DNA from: JBGPFS01 sp041483455
GTDB lineage: Bacteria > Chloroflexota > Limnocylindria > Limnocylindrales > CSP1-4
Length of the DNA stretch: 43,367 bases
Assembly: GCA_041483455.1 (NCBI GenBank)
Contig: JBGPFS010000001.1
Location: forward strand, 1-43,367
Direction: 5' to 3'
Part shown: positions 15,294 to 23,094 of the stretch, piece after piece
Layout of the letters: each line of letters starts with the position of its first letter
Position numbering within the stretch: position 1 is the first letter of the stretch
Made by a program: the position numbers and the translations under genes
The notes under the pieces: model-generated
Told to the model about the DNA's origin: nothing
Seen by the model: only the letters and a program-made list of their open reading frames with translations
The model's database searches: none

Positions 15294-15308
15294 CGGACGG
15301 GCCCTCCT
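15291..15308 (-). promoter_or_regulatory. Strong ribosome binding site before an ATC start
   Basis: AGGAGGG ends eight bases before ATC GAC ATC ATC TTC. This is the best Shine-Dalgarno in the window and no ATG, GTG or TTG is in position. Confidence 0.55.
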
Positions 15309-15349
15309 GTGTCGGCGCGGCGTGGCGGATCGGCGTCCCCGCTCGGCCG

Positions 15350-15358
15350 ATTATCGCA
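15350..15358 (-). promoter_or_regulatory. Extended -10 promoter for the SepIVA-like gene
   Basis: TGCGATAAT on the minus strand in the 133-bp gap after coaD, about 57 bp before the ATC start. The ten bases TGCGATAATC recur before rlmN. The 133-bp gap holds nothing else I can identify. Confidence 0.5.
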
Positions 15359-15426
15359 TGCGGGTCGACCGCGGCTCGGCGGGTTCGGCAGGGCGGCGAC
15401 GGCCGGGCGGTCGATCGGGGCCGGCG

Positions 15427-15924
15427 TCAGCCCGTCCGCAGGGCTGCCCGCAGGGCCGCCTCGGCCGCCGGCGGGACCATCGCGCCCACGTCGCCCCCGA
15501 ATCGGGCGATCTCCCTGACGAGGCTCGAGCTGACGTAGCCGTGCTCGACGCTGGTCATGAAGAAGACGGTGTCGAGCTCCGGAGCGAGGACCCGGTTGTT
15601 GTGGGCGAGCTGGATCTCCAGCTCGAAATCGGAGATGGCCCGCAGGCCCCGCACGATGAACCCGGCCCGGGCCGCCCGGCAGACCTCGACCGTGAGGCCC
15701 TCGAACGTCCGAACCTCGATCCGGCCGGACAACTCGGGCAGCTCGCCGGCGACCGAGGCCCCGATGGCAGCGACCCGGTCGACCAGGGGGATCAAGGGCT
15801 GCTTGCGCGGGTTCTCGAGGACGGCCACGACGACCCGATCGAAGACGGCCGCCGCCCGCCGGAGGACGTCCAGGTGACCGAACGTGATCGGGTCGAACGA
15901 GCCCGGGTAGACCGCGCTGCTCAT
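15427..15924 (-). CDS. coaD: Pantetheine-phosphate adenylyltransferase
   Basis: CoaD makes dephospho-CoA from phosphopantetheine and ATP, the fourth step of CoA synthesis. The 165-residue product is of normal length with YPGSFDPITFGHLD (nucleotidyltransferase TxGH at 14-17), VRGLRAISDFELEIQLAHNN and HGYVSSSLVREIA (the ISSSxxR-type motif). ATG at 15922-15924 with GGGAGGA five bases upstream; it overlaps the rsmD stop (ATGA). rsmD-coaD is a conserved pair. Confidence 0.97.
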   Translation of the reverse strand: MSSAVYPGSFDPITFGHLDVLRRAAAVFDRVVVAVLENPRKQPLIPLVDRVAAIGASVAGELPELSGRIEVRTFEGLTVEVCRAARAGFIVRGLRAISDFELEIQLAHNNRVLAPELDTVFFMTSVEHGYVSSSLVREIARFGGDVGAMVPPAAEAALRAALRTG

Positions 15925-16508
15925 GGTTCCTCCCGCCGATAGAACGTCAACGTCGTCTCGCCGAACCGCCGCTCGCGGACCGATCGTAGCAGGCCGATCC
16001 GGGCCTCCGGCGGGTGCCGCCAGAAGTGCTTGGCCACGACCGTCGCGCGGGAGGCAAGCAGCGCGCCGGCTTCCGGCGCACCGAGCCGGGCGAGGATCGC
16101 CTCGAGGAGCGCGGGGTCATCGTAGGGTGGGTCGACCAGGACCAGGTCGAACGGGCCGCGCCCCTGCGCCACTCCGCCGGCCCGGAGCGCGGCCAGCGCG
16201 TCGCCGCGCACCGCCCGGACCTCGGCGCCGGCCAGGCCCGTTCGGCGGAGGTTCGCCTCGATCGTCCGGACCGCCTCGGGGTCGCGCTCGACGAGGACCG
16301 CCCGGACCGCGCCCCGCGACAGGGCCTCGATCGTCCCGGCGCCGCTCCCTGCGCACAGGTCGAGGACGGCGGCGCCCGGAAGGCCAGGCTCGAGGATCGC
16401 GAAGAGCGCCTCCTTGACCCGGTCCGACAGCGGTCGCGTGCCCGGGCCCGGCGCAAGCAGCCGCGTCCCGCGGGCGCGACCCGCGATCACCCGACCGGCC
16501 GTCGCCAT
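15921..16508 (-). CDS. rsmD: 16S rRNA (guanine966-N2)-methyltransferase
   Basis: RsmD methylates G966 of 16S rRNA using SAM. The 195-residue product has the N-terminal VIAGRARGTRL, then TRPLSDRVKEALF, SAM motif VLDLCAGSGAGTIEALSRGA and catalytic DPPY at 126-129. ATG at 16506-16508 lies one base beyond the recG stop; the frame is open upstream, but only over recG. It is coupled to coaD downstream. Confidence 0.95.
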   Translation of the reverse strand: MATAGRVIAGRARGTRLLAPGPGTRPLSDRVKEALFAILEPGLPGAAVLDLCAGSGAGTIEALSRGAVRAVLVERDPEAVRTIEANLRRTGLAGAEVRAVRGDALAALRAGGVAQGRGPFDLVLVDPPYDDPALLEAILARLGAPEAGALLASRATVVAKHFWRHPPEARIGLLRSVRERRFGETTLTFYRREEP

Positions 16509-16509
16509 G

Positions 16510-18741
16510 TCAGGCCCCGCTCGCGGGCTCGCCGGCCCAGATCCGCTCGAGCCAGCCGGCCTCGAGCTCGTGCCGGAGCGGCGCGAGGCCGGGCCCGACG
16601 AGCTCGCCCGCCGGACCGAGCAGCGCCTCCGCGTGCCGCCGGGCCGTGACCGCCAGCTCACGATGCTCGGGCCGCTGGAGCGAGGCGACCCGCAGCCGTG
16701 GGAGGCCGCTCTGGGCAAGGCCCAGGACGTCGCCCTCGCGCCGGAGCAGGAAGTCCTTCTCGGCCAGCTCGAAGCCATCGCGGATGTCGCGCACGGCGGT
16801 GAGCCGGGCGAGCGCCGTCTCGTCGGAGGTGTCGGAGACCAGCACGCAGAACGAGCGCGCCGTCCCGCGGCCGACCCGGCCGCGGAGCTGGTGGAGCTGG
16901 GCGAGTCCGAATCGGTCGGCGCCTTCGATCACCATCAGGGTGGCCTCGGGGACGTCGACCCCCACCTCGACGACCGTCGTCCCGACGAGGACGTCGAGGA
17001 GGCCGTCCCGGAAGCGCCCCATCTCGAAGTCCCGGTCGGCGGCCTTCATCCGGCCATGGACGAGGCCGACCCGGAGGGGCTGGAGGAGCTCGCGCAGGCG
17101 GACGGCCTCGGATTCGGCGGCGACCGCACCCGCCTCGTCCGACTCCTCGATCGCCGGGACCACGACGAACGTCCGGAACCCCGCGTCCGCCTCCTCCCGG
17201 ACGCGCCGCCACGTGCCGTCGAGCTCCGCGGAGGCGCGGATGCCGGTCGCGATCGGGATCCGGCCCTCGGGCGGTGTCCGCAGGTCCGAGACCTCGAGGT
17301 CCGCATAGAGGACCTGGCCGAGGGTCCGCGGGATGGGCGTCGCGGTCATCAGGAGGACGTGCGGCGCCGTCCCGCCCGCCTTCGCCTCGAGCTGGCCGCG
17401 CTGGTCGACCCCGAAGCGGTGCTGCTCGTCGATCACGACCACCGACAGGCTCCGGAACTCCACCCCGGCCTGGATGAGCGCGTGGGTCCCGACGACGACC
17501 CCGGCCTGCCCGGTCGCGATCGCCTGCCGGGCGCCGCGCGTCGCGGCCGCGTTGAGCGACCCGGTCAGCAGCGCGACGGGGATCCCGAGCGGGGCGAGCA
17601 GGTCGCCGATCGTGGCCGCGTGCTGGCGGGCGAGGAGGTCGGTGGGCGCGAGCAGCGCGCCCTGATGACCGTGCCCGGCGGCCACGGCCAGCGCATAGGC
17701 CGCCACCGCGGTCTTGCCGGAGCCGACGTCGCCCTGGAGGAGACGGAGCATCGGCTCGCCGCCGGCGAGGTCGGCCCGGATCGCTCCGATCGCCTTCGCC
17801 TGGTCGACGGTGAGCTCGACCGGCCGGCCGAGCTTCAGGCTCAGGGTCTCGGCCAGGGCCAGCCGGATCGCGGCGTCACGCCCGGCGTCGATCGCGAGAG
17901 CCCGGGCCTCCGTCCGCCCGCGCTGCCGGCGTCGGCCGACCATGCCGAGCTGGAGCGCCAGCAGCTCGTCGAACGCGAGCCGTCGCAGCGCCGCCTCGAG
18001 CGTCTCCGGGGTGTCCGGGAAGTGGACCTGCTCGACCGCGCGGCCGATCGGCTCCAGTCGCTCGCCCGTCCGCAGATCGGCCGGCAGGTATTCCGGGTAG
18101 GCGAGACCGGCCTGGTCGATGGCTGCCCGGATCGAGGCCCGGAGGCGCTGGGTGGTGAGGCCGGCCGTGAGGCGATAGACGGGCACGATCCGGCCCGCGT
18201 GGAGCGGGTCGGCGCCGGACTCGTCCTCCCGCGAGAACTCGGGGTCGTCGAACACCGGCAGGTAGCCGCGCAGCTTCACCCGGCCGCTGACGATCAGGCG
18301 GTCGCCCTCCCGGAAGCGGCGCTCGATGAAGCGTCGCCCGAACCAGACGGCCTCCGCCTCGCCGGTCTCGTCGGCCAGGCTGGCGATCGTCCGCTGGACG
18401 CGCCGGCGCCAGGTCTGCTCGACCCGCAGCCCGACGACGCGCACCCGGGCGCTTGCCGACGCCCCGTCGGACAGCTGGCGCAGCCCGGCAAGGGTCAGGA
18501 TCGCCCGCCGATCCTCGTAGCGACTCGGCAGGTGGAACAGGATGTCGCGGACGGTCCGCAGGTCGAGCCGGAGCCCGGCCCGTCGGAGGGTCGCGGCACC
18601 CGGGAGGCGGCTCGAGCCGAGCGGCGTCGCGAGCAGCGTCTCGGGGTCGGGCGGCGGCGGGGGTTCGGGCCGTGCCGGCGCGCGACGGACCGGCTTCGGG
18701 CCCGATCCCGGCGCGCGACGGACGGGCTTCGGGGCTGGCAC
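16510..18741 (-). CDS. recG: ATP-dependent DNA helicase RecG
   Basis: RecG remodels stalled forks and branched DNA. The 743-residue product has a low-complexity N-terminal tail (1-35) containing a repeated PKPVRRAP, the wedge domain (GLRLDLRTVRDILFHLPSRYED, then YLPVFDDPEF), and the helicase core with Walker A GDVGSGKTAVA near 336-343, DEQHRFGV near 434, TATPIPRT, VHGRM and QLRGRVGRG. The frame is open 40 codons further upstream into fakA; the GTG at 18739-18741 just after the fakA stop is the likely start. rsmD follows after one base. Confidence 0.95.
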   Translation of the reverse strand: MPAPKPVRRAPGSGPKPVRRAPARPEPPPPPDPETLLATPLGSSRLPGAATLRRAGLRLDLRTVRDILFHLPSRYEDRRAILTLAGLRQLSDGASASARVRVVGLRVEQTWRRRVQRTIASLADETGEAEAVWFGRRFIERRFREGDRLIVSGRVKLRGYLPVFDDPEFSREDESGADPLHAGRIVPVYRLTAGLTTQRLRASIRAAIDQAGLAYPEYLPADLRTGERLEPIGRAVEQVHFPDTPETLEAALRRLAFDELLALQLGMVGRRRQRGRTEARALAIDAGRDAAIRLALAETLSLKLGRPVELTVDQAKAIGAIRADLAGGEPMLRLLQGDVGSGKTAVAAYALAVAAGHGHQGALLAPTDLLARQHAATIGDLLAPLGIPVALLTGSLNAAATRGARQAIATGQAGVVVGTHALIQAGVEFRSLSVVVIDEQHRFGVDQRGQLEAKAGGTAPHVLLMTATPIPRTLGQVLYADLEVSDLRTPPEGRIPIATGIRASAELDGTWRRVREEADAGFRTFVVVPAIEESDEAGAVAAESEAVRLRELLQPLRVGLVHGRMKAADRDFEMGRFRDGLLDVLVGTTVVEVGVDVPEATLMVIEGADRFGLAQLHQLRGRVGRGTARSFCVLVSDTSDETALARLTAVRDIRDGFELAEKDFLLRREGDVLGLAQSGLPRLRVASLQRPEHRELAVTARRHAEALLGPAGELVGPGLAPLRHELEAGWLERIWAGEPASGA
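18677..18733. repeat. Two 24-bp direct repeats in the 5' end of recG
   Basis: Copies at 18677-18700 and 18710-18733 differ at one base and lie 33 bp apart, in frame. They encode the repeated PKPVRRAP in the disordered RecG N-terminus. Confidence 0.65.
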
Positions 18742-18745
18742 GGGC

Positions 18746-20521
18746 CTACTCGGCCGCGATGAGGTACCGGTAGTGGGGCTGCCCGCCGTGGCGGACCTCG
18801 ACCTCGACGCCCTCGCGGGCCGCCCCGATCCGGCGCGCGACGTGCTCTGCCTCGGCGAGGTCGGCACCGTCGCCGTAGAAGAGGCTGATCAGCTCGATCC
18901 CCGGGCGGAGCTTCTCCACCGCGCTGAGGATCGCCCGCTCGGCGTCGCTGTCCGCCGCCACCAGTCCGTCGTCCGGGTCGAGGACGATCGTCTGGCCCTT
19001 CTTCACCTTGCGCCCGCTCACCTTGGCGTCCCGGATGGCCTCGGTCACCTGGAGCGTCTCGATCGCCCGGCCGGCCGCGGTCATCTCGTCGACGTTGGCG
19101 AGGCCGCCGAGCGTCGGATCGAGGGCCAGCAGCGCAGCGAACCCCTCCGCCGCGTTCCGGGTCGGGACCACGTGGACCCGATGCTTCGCCATCGTCGCGA
19201 CCTGCCGGGCGGCGAGCACGACGTTCGGGTTGTTCGGGAGCAGCAGGATCTCGTCGGCGTCGAGGGCGTCGATCGCCGCCAGGAGCTCCCCGGTACTCGG
19301 GTTCGCGGACTGCCCTCCGCGCACGACCGACGCCACCCCGAAGTCCCGGAAGATCGCGCCCAGGCCGTCGCCCGCCGCCACCGCCACGACCGCCAGCGGG
19401 GTCCGCGGCCCGGCCACCGGCCGATGGCCGTTCGCGCCCCCCGCGGGGGCCACCGGAGCTCCAGAAGCGGCGGCGGCTTCGGAGGCGGCCGCGGCTCCCG
19501 GACCGGCAGCGGCTCCGGGACCGGCAGCGGCCGGAGCCGTGAACTCGCTGGCCCGGGACTCCCGCACGTCGCGCGCCTGGTGGTCGAGGTTCTCCACGCT
19601 GATCCGGCTCAGCGCGCCGAGCGTCAGTCCGAACTCGATCACCTCGTCCGGTCGCTCGTTGTGGACGTGCACCTTGACCGCCTTCGGGTCGCCGACGACG
19701 ACGACCGATTCGCCGATCTTCTCGAGCCGACTCCTCACGCCGTCGACGTCGAGGGCGCCGCCAGGCCGGGGCTGCAGCAGGAACATCGTCTCGTAGCCGA
19801 ACCCCTCATCGGCATGGGCGACCAGCGTGGAGGGCCGGGCCGGCTGACCGGCCGCCGCGCCCGCGGCAGCGCCGACCGGCGCGCCGGTCGCGGACGCTGA
19901 GGCGCCTTCCACGGCGTGCCGGAGCGCCCCCTCCAAGAGCCGGAAGAGGCCCTGCCCGCCGGAGTCCACGACCCCCGCCTCGCGCAGGATGGGCAGCAGA
20001 GAAGGCGTCTTCGCGACGGCCTTCTCGGCGGCATCCACGACCGCGATCATCACGGTCTCGAGATCCGGATCGACCTCCGCGGCGACCTTCGCCGCCGCTG
20101 CCGACTCCCGGATGACGGTCAGGATCGTGCCCTCGACCGGCCGCCCGACCGCCGCGTACGCAAGCTCGGAGCCACGGGTCAAGGCGTGGGCCAGGTCGAG
20201 CCCGTTGAACCGGCGCTTGCCCTCGAGCCCCTCGGCGATGCCCCGGCAGATCTGGCTGGTGATGACCCCGGAGTTCCCGCGGGCCCCCATCAGGGCGCCG
20301 AAGCTGATCGCCGTGGCGACCCGGTCGGCGCGCGCATCGGCGACGGATTCGGCCTCCGCGAGAGCCACCTGCATCGTGGCCAGCATGTTCGAGCCGGTGT
20401 CGCCGTCCGGGACCGGGAAGACGTTGAGGCTGTTGATCTCGTCGACGCTGGCCTCGAGGTTGGCGACGGCCGCGCGGAATGCCCGGATGAGGGCCGGACC
20501 GTCGCAACTCCGACGGGTCAT
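18746..20521 (-). CDS. fakA: FakA-like fatty acid kinase (DAK2 domain, YloV family)
   Basis: FakA with FakB phosphorylates exogenous fatty acids for PlsX/PlsY-dependent phospholipid synthesis. The 591-residue product has the DAK2 nucleotide domain (NSLNVFPVPDGDTGSNML near 31-48, GARGNSGVITSQI, GVVDSGGQGL), the middle domain (FGYETMFLLQ, GDPKAVKVHVH) and the C-terminal DegV-like domain (LLPNNPNVVLAARQ, FYGDGADLAEAE). A disordered Ala/Gly linker of about 45 residues separates the last two. ATG overlaps the upstream asp23 stop by 4 bp. The asp23-fakA-recG order is common in Gram-positive bacteria. A FakB gene is not in this window. Confidence 0.9.
   Translation of the reverse strand: MTRRSCDGPALIRAFRAAVANLEASVDEINSLNVFPVPDGDTGSNMLATMQVALAEAESVADARADRVATAISFGALMGARGNSGVITSQICRGIAEGLEGKRRFNGLDLAHALTRGSELAYAAVGRPVEGTILTVIRESAAAAKVAAEVDPDLETVMIAVVDAAEKAVAKTPSLLPILREAGVVDSGGQGLFRLLEGALRHAVEGASASATGAPVGAAAGAAAGQPARPSTLVAHADEGFGYETMFLLQPRPGGALDVDGVRSRLEKIGESVVVVGDPKAVKVHVHNERPDEVIEFGLTLGALSRISVENLDHQARDVRESRASEFTAPAAAGPGAAAGPGAAAASEAAAASGAPVAPAGGANGHRPVAGPRTPLAVVAVAAGDGLGAIFRDFGVASVVRGGQSANPSTGELLAAIDALDADEILLLPNNPNVVLAARQVATMAKHRVHVVPTRNAAEGFAALLALDPTLGGLANVDEMTAAGRAIETLQVTEAIRDAKVSGRKVKKGQTIVLDPDDGLVAADSDAERAILSAVEKLRPGIELISLFYGDGADLAEAEHVARRIGAAREGVEVEVRHGGQPHYRYLIAAE
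19493..19528. repeat. 18-bp tandem repeat in the fakA linker
   Basis: Two adjacent 18-bp units (19493-19510 and 19511-19528), differing at one base, encode AAAGPG steps in the linker between FakA domains. Confidence 0.55.
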
Positions 20522-20979
20522 CGGCCCGTCGGTTCCGGGTCCGGGACGTCCGGGTCGGGCCCCGGCCCCTCGCTCACGGCCGCATCGGCGGGGGCCGGGC
20601 TCTCCGCCACCGGCGCCGGCGGGAACGAGGCGGGCTCGAAGCGCAGGCCGCCGACGTGGATCGCCAGCCGGTCGACATCGCGCTCGAGGGCGCGACCGAC
20701 GGCGTACCGGACGGCCGAGTCGACCTGGCGGGCGACCTCGGCGACGGGCAGACCCTGGGCGACGGTGATCCGCAGGTCGATCGAGACCCCGCCCTGGAGG
20801 CTGACCCTGATGCCGGGCTCGACCAGCCGGAGCGTCCGCAGCGCGCTCTTCACCAATCCGTCGTCGGTGAAGCCGGTCACGCCGTAGCTCCCCGAGACCG
20901 CCCGGCGGACGAGCTCCACGACCGCGCGCCGGGTGACGAGCGATCGACCGGGGATGGGCAGCTCAGGCTTGGGATCCAC
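20518..20979 (-). CDS. Asp23/Gls24-family protein (intact copy)
   Basis: The 153-residue product has the Asp23 fold: VSIDLRITVAQGLPVAEVARQ, then VDSAVRYAVGRALERDVDRL and AIHVGGLRF. Before it are a conserved region (SGSYGVTGF, KSALRTLRL) and after it a disordered acidic/Pro tail of about 35 residues. GTG at 20977-20979 is preceded by GGAGGAGAGG, fixing the start. It is the first gene of the asp23-fakA-recG-rsmD-coaD run, the usual setting for this family (YloU beside YloV). The molecular role is unknown; cell-envelope stress is suggested by family work. Confidence 0.9.
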   Translation of the reverse strand: MDPKPELPIPGRSLVTRRAVVELVRRAVSGSYGVTGFTDDGLVKSALRTLRLVEPGIRVSLQGGVSIDLRITVAQGLPVAEVARQVDSAVRYAVGRALERDVDRLAIHVGGLRFEPASFPPAPVAESPAPADAAVSEGPGPDPDVPDPEPTGR

Positions 20980-21036
20980 GCCTCTCCTCCTCGACCCGGG
21001 CCGGCGTTCGCGCCGGAGACCCGCGAGTCGATGTGG

Positions 21037-21043
21037 TATCGTA
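21037..21043. promoter_or_regulatory. Overlapping divergent -10 elements for asp23 and rpmB
   Basis: The symmetric GGTATCGTACC contains TATCGT on the plus strand (toward rpmB) and TACGAT on the minus strand (toward asp23), sharing five bases. The 126-bp gap also has a CCGGCG-TTCG-CGCCGG hairpin at 21001-21016 in the asp23 leader. No -35 boxes are clear. Confidence 0.4.
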
Positions 21044-21105
21044 CCGCCTCGTCCGGGCCGGCTGCGCCCGCTCATCCTTCGATCATCAGGAGCGACCCGA
21101 GCATC

Positions 21106-21306
21106 ATGGCCCGAGCCTGCGCGATCTGCGGCAAGGAATCGATGGGCGGCTTCAACGCCCAGTCGTCCGGGATGAACCGCGTCCGCGCCCACCGGCGCTA
21201 CCAGCCCAACCTCCAGTCGCTCGTCGTCAGCAGCGACACCGGCGAGGCTCGCAAGCGGCTCGTCTGCACCCGCTGCCGGCGGACGATCGCCAAGGGCGCC
21301 GACTAG
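21106..21306 (+). CDS. rpmB: 50S ribosomal protein L28, zinc-binding form
   Basis: L28 is a 50S protein. The 66-residue product has CAICGKESMGG, then NRVRAHRRYQPNLQSL and VCTRCRRTIAKGA, so both CxxC pairs of the zinc form are present. ATG at 21106-21108; AGGAG lies about 13 bases upstream. The plus frame is open far upstream, but no homology exists there. It is transcribed away from the asp23-fakA run, as in many Gram-positive genomes. Confidence 0.96.
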   Translation: MARACAICGKESMGGFNAQSSGMNRVRAHRRYQPNLQSLVVSSDTGEARKRLVCTRCRRTIAKGAD

Positions 21307-21359
21307 GCCCGCTCAGCCCTCCGGCGGACCCGCCGACCGGTTCGCCCCGCCGCCCCCAG

Positions 21360-21390
21360 GACCCCCGACGTCGACCGACGCTCGGGGGTC
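21360..21390. terminator. Bidirectional terminator between rpmB and dtd
   Basis: GACCCCCGA and TCGGGGGTC form a perfect 9-bp stem around a 13-nt loop, in the 102-bp gap between two converging genes. No T-run on either side. Confidence 0.6.
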
Positions 21391-21408
21391 GATCGCGTCC
21401 CGGCCAGC

Positions 21409-21855
21409 CTATCGATCCTCCGTGTCGAGCCAGAGCGTGAACGGTCCGTCGTTGACCAGCTCGACCGACATCTCGGCCCCGAAGCGGCCCCGCTCCACCC
21501 GCGGCCCGAGCGCTCCGAGCTCGCTGGCGAATCGCTCGTAGAGCGCCTCGGCCAGGCTCGGCTCGGCCGCCCCGCTGAAGCCCGGTCGACGACCCCGCCG
21601 GGCATCGGCGAACAGGGTGAACTGGCTGACCACGAGCGCCTCGCCGCCGGCTTCGATCAACGACCGGTTCGTACGGCCCGCCTCATCGGGGAAGATCCGC
21701 AGCTCAACGACCTTCCGGGCCAGGCCCACCGCAGTCGCGACCTCGTCGGTCGGGGCCACGCCGAGGAAGATGAGCAGGCCGTGCCCGATCCGTCCCACGG
21801 CGTCCGGGCCGACGCGAACCTCCGCCCGCGAGACCCGCTGGAGGAGCGCGCGCAT
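21409..21855 (-). CDS. dtd: D-aminoacyl-tRNA deacylase
   Basis: DTD removes D-amino acids and glycine mischarged on tRNA. The 148-residue product has the normal length, starting MRALLQRVSRAEVRV, with SQFTLFADARRGRRPGF (SQFTL motif) and VNDGPFTLWLD, the cross-subunit GP motif in a DGPFT form rather than the common NGPVT. ATG at 21853-21855. The PAP2 gene ends 24 bp upstream, so it may be the last gene of that run. Confidence 0.96.
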   Translation of the reverse strand: MRALLQRVSRAEVRVGPDAVGRIGHGLLIFLGVAPTDEVATAVGLARKVVELRIFPDEAGRTNRSLIEAGGEALVVSQFTLFADARRGRRPGFSGAAEPSLAEALYERFASELGALGPRVERGRFGAEMSVELVNDGPFTLWLDTEDR

Positions 21856-21879
21856 CCCGGTCCCGGCCCCGACCCGGTC

Positions 21880-23094
21880 CTAGCGACTGAGCAGGCCGGC
21901 GGCCGCCCGCCAGAGCCCGCCCAGGATCGCCGCCCAGGGCAGCAGGTAGAGCGGCGTGGTCGCTCCGCCGAGGACGCCCGTCCGCACGAGCAGGATCGCC
22001 GCGCCGGCGCCCACGGCCGTCACCAGGAGGCCCTGGCCCACGGTCGACCAGCGGATCGTCCGCCCGAGCCGACGGACCGCGTCGGCGTCGCCCGCCTCGG
22101 ACGCCTCCACGATCGCCTCGAGCTCCTCGTCGGCGGCTCGTGCCAGGAACCGCCGGAATCGACCGGGGGCGTGGATGACGACCCAGTACGCCGCGGACGC
22201 GTAGACGATCCCGCCGACGACGTCGACCACGTAATGGTCCGCCAGGTAGACGACCGCGAACCAGACGACGGCGCTGTAGCCGAGCATCAGCCAGCCGACC
22301 CGTCCGAACGCCCGCCGCGCGAACAGGAAGGCCAGGAACGGGAACCCGGCGTGGAGCGACGGGAAGGCGGCCACCGGGTTCGGGTTGATCTCGTAGAACG
22401 CGTAGCTGAAGAGGTAGCGGCCCTCGAAGCCGAGGAAGCGGGCGAGGTCGTCGAAGCCCTGGACCTTGAGGTAGGCGATCGTCGGCAGGCCGTCGGGGCC
22501 GGTCAGGAAGCCATGCTGAGCCGCCCACCACGGGGGCGCGACCGGCAGGACCAGGAAGGTCGCGAAGCCGGCCATGCACAGGACGATCATCGCGGCGACG
22601 TAGTCGTAGTAGGCCCGTCGACGCCGGAGCCAGAGGAAGAACGCGACGGCGAGCGGGAGCGGGAAGTGCAGGAAGTAGACGATCGTGCCCAGGATCGCCA
22701 GGGGGTCGGACCCGCTGGCGGGGTGGAGGGCCGACTGCAGGATCTCGGTCGGGATCCGACCGCCGAACAGGGTTCTCTCCAGGCTCAGGATGTCGGCGAC
22801 ATGGACGCTCGCCCCGAAGTCGTCGGCGTAGCCCCGCATGAGCTCGTAGGCGAAGAAGAGGCCGATGAACGGGATCCAATCCCGGAAGAAGAGCCGGCCG
22901 CGTCCCAGCAGCACCGCCACCAGGCCGAGGGCGACGAGGAGGACGTCCGGGGTGATCGAGACGCCCCGAACGAGCATCAGCGTCGAGAGAAGGACGATGT
23001 AGGCGCCGACCGCCGCCAGGAGGACCCGGTCATTCCGCCGGCCGAGGCCACGGCCGTCCGCCTTCTCGACGACCGGGACAGCGTCCTCCGTCAC
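21880..23094 (-). CDS. PAP2-superfamily membrane protein (AUR1-like)
   Basis: The 404-residue product has about eight hydrophobic segments (from residue 25), with the PAP2 catalytic motifs FPSLHAGFP and LADHYVVDVVGG in the middle, so it probably transfers or hydrolyses a lipid-linked phosphate at the membrane. The classical first motif (KxxxxxxRP) is not obvious; LPVAPPWWAAQHG takes its place, as in AUR1-type proteins of Actinobacteria and Chloroflexi. Phosphatidylinositol or inositol-phosphoceramide chemistry is possible but unproven. ATG overlaps the rpe stop by 4 bp. Confidence 0.85.
   Translation of the reverse strand: MTEDAVPVVEKADGRGLGRRNDRVLLAAVGAYIVLLSTLMLVRGVSITPDVLLVALGLVAVLLGRGRLFFRDWIPFIGLFFAYELMRGYADDFGASVHVADILSLERTLFGGRIPTEILQSALHPASGSDPLAILGTIVYFLHFPLPLAVAFFLWLRRRRAYYDYVAAMIVLCMAGFATFLVLPVAPPWWAAQHGFLTGPDGLPTIAYLKVQGFDDLARFLGFEGRYLFSYAFYEINPNPVAAFPSLHAGFPFLAFLFARRAFGRVGWLMLGYSAVVWFAVVYLADHYVVDVVGGIVYASAAYWVVIHAPGRFRRFLARAADEELEAIVEASEAGDADAVRRLGRTIRWSTVGQGLLVTAVGAGAAILLVRTGVLGGATTPLYLLPWAAILGGLWRAAAGLLSR

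Noticed and set aside
21001..21016. CCGGCG-TTCG-CGCCGG as a terminator
   Set aside because: It lies between two divergent genes, so it would fall in a leader rather than at the end of a transcript.
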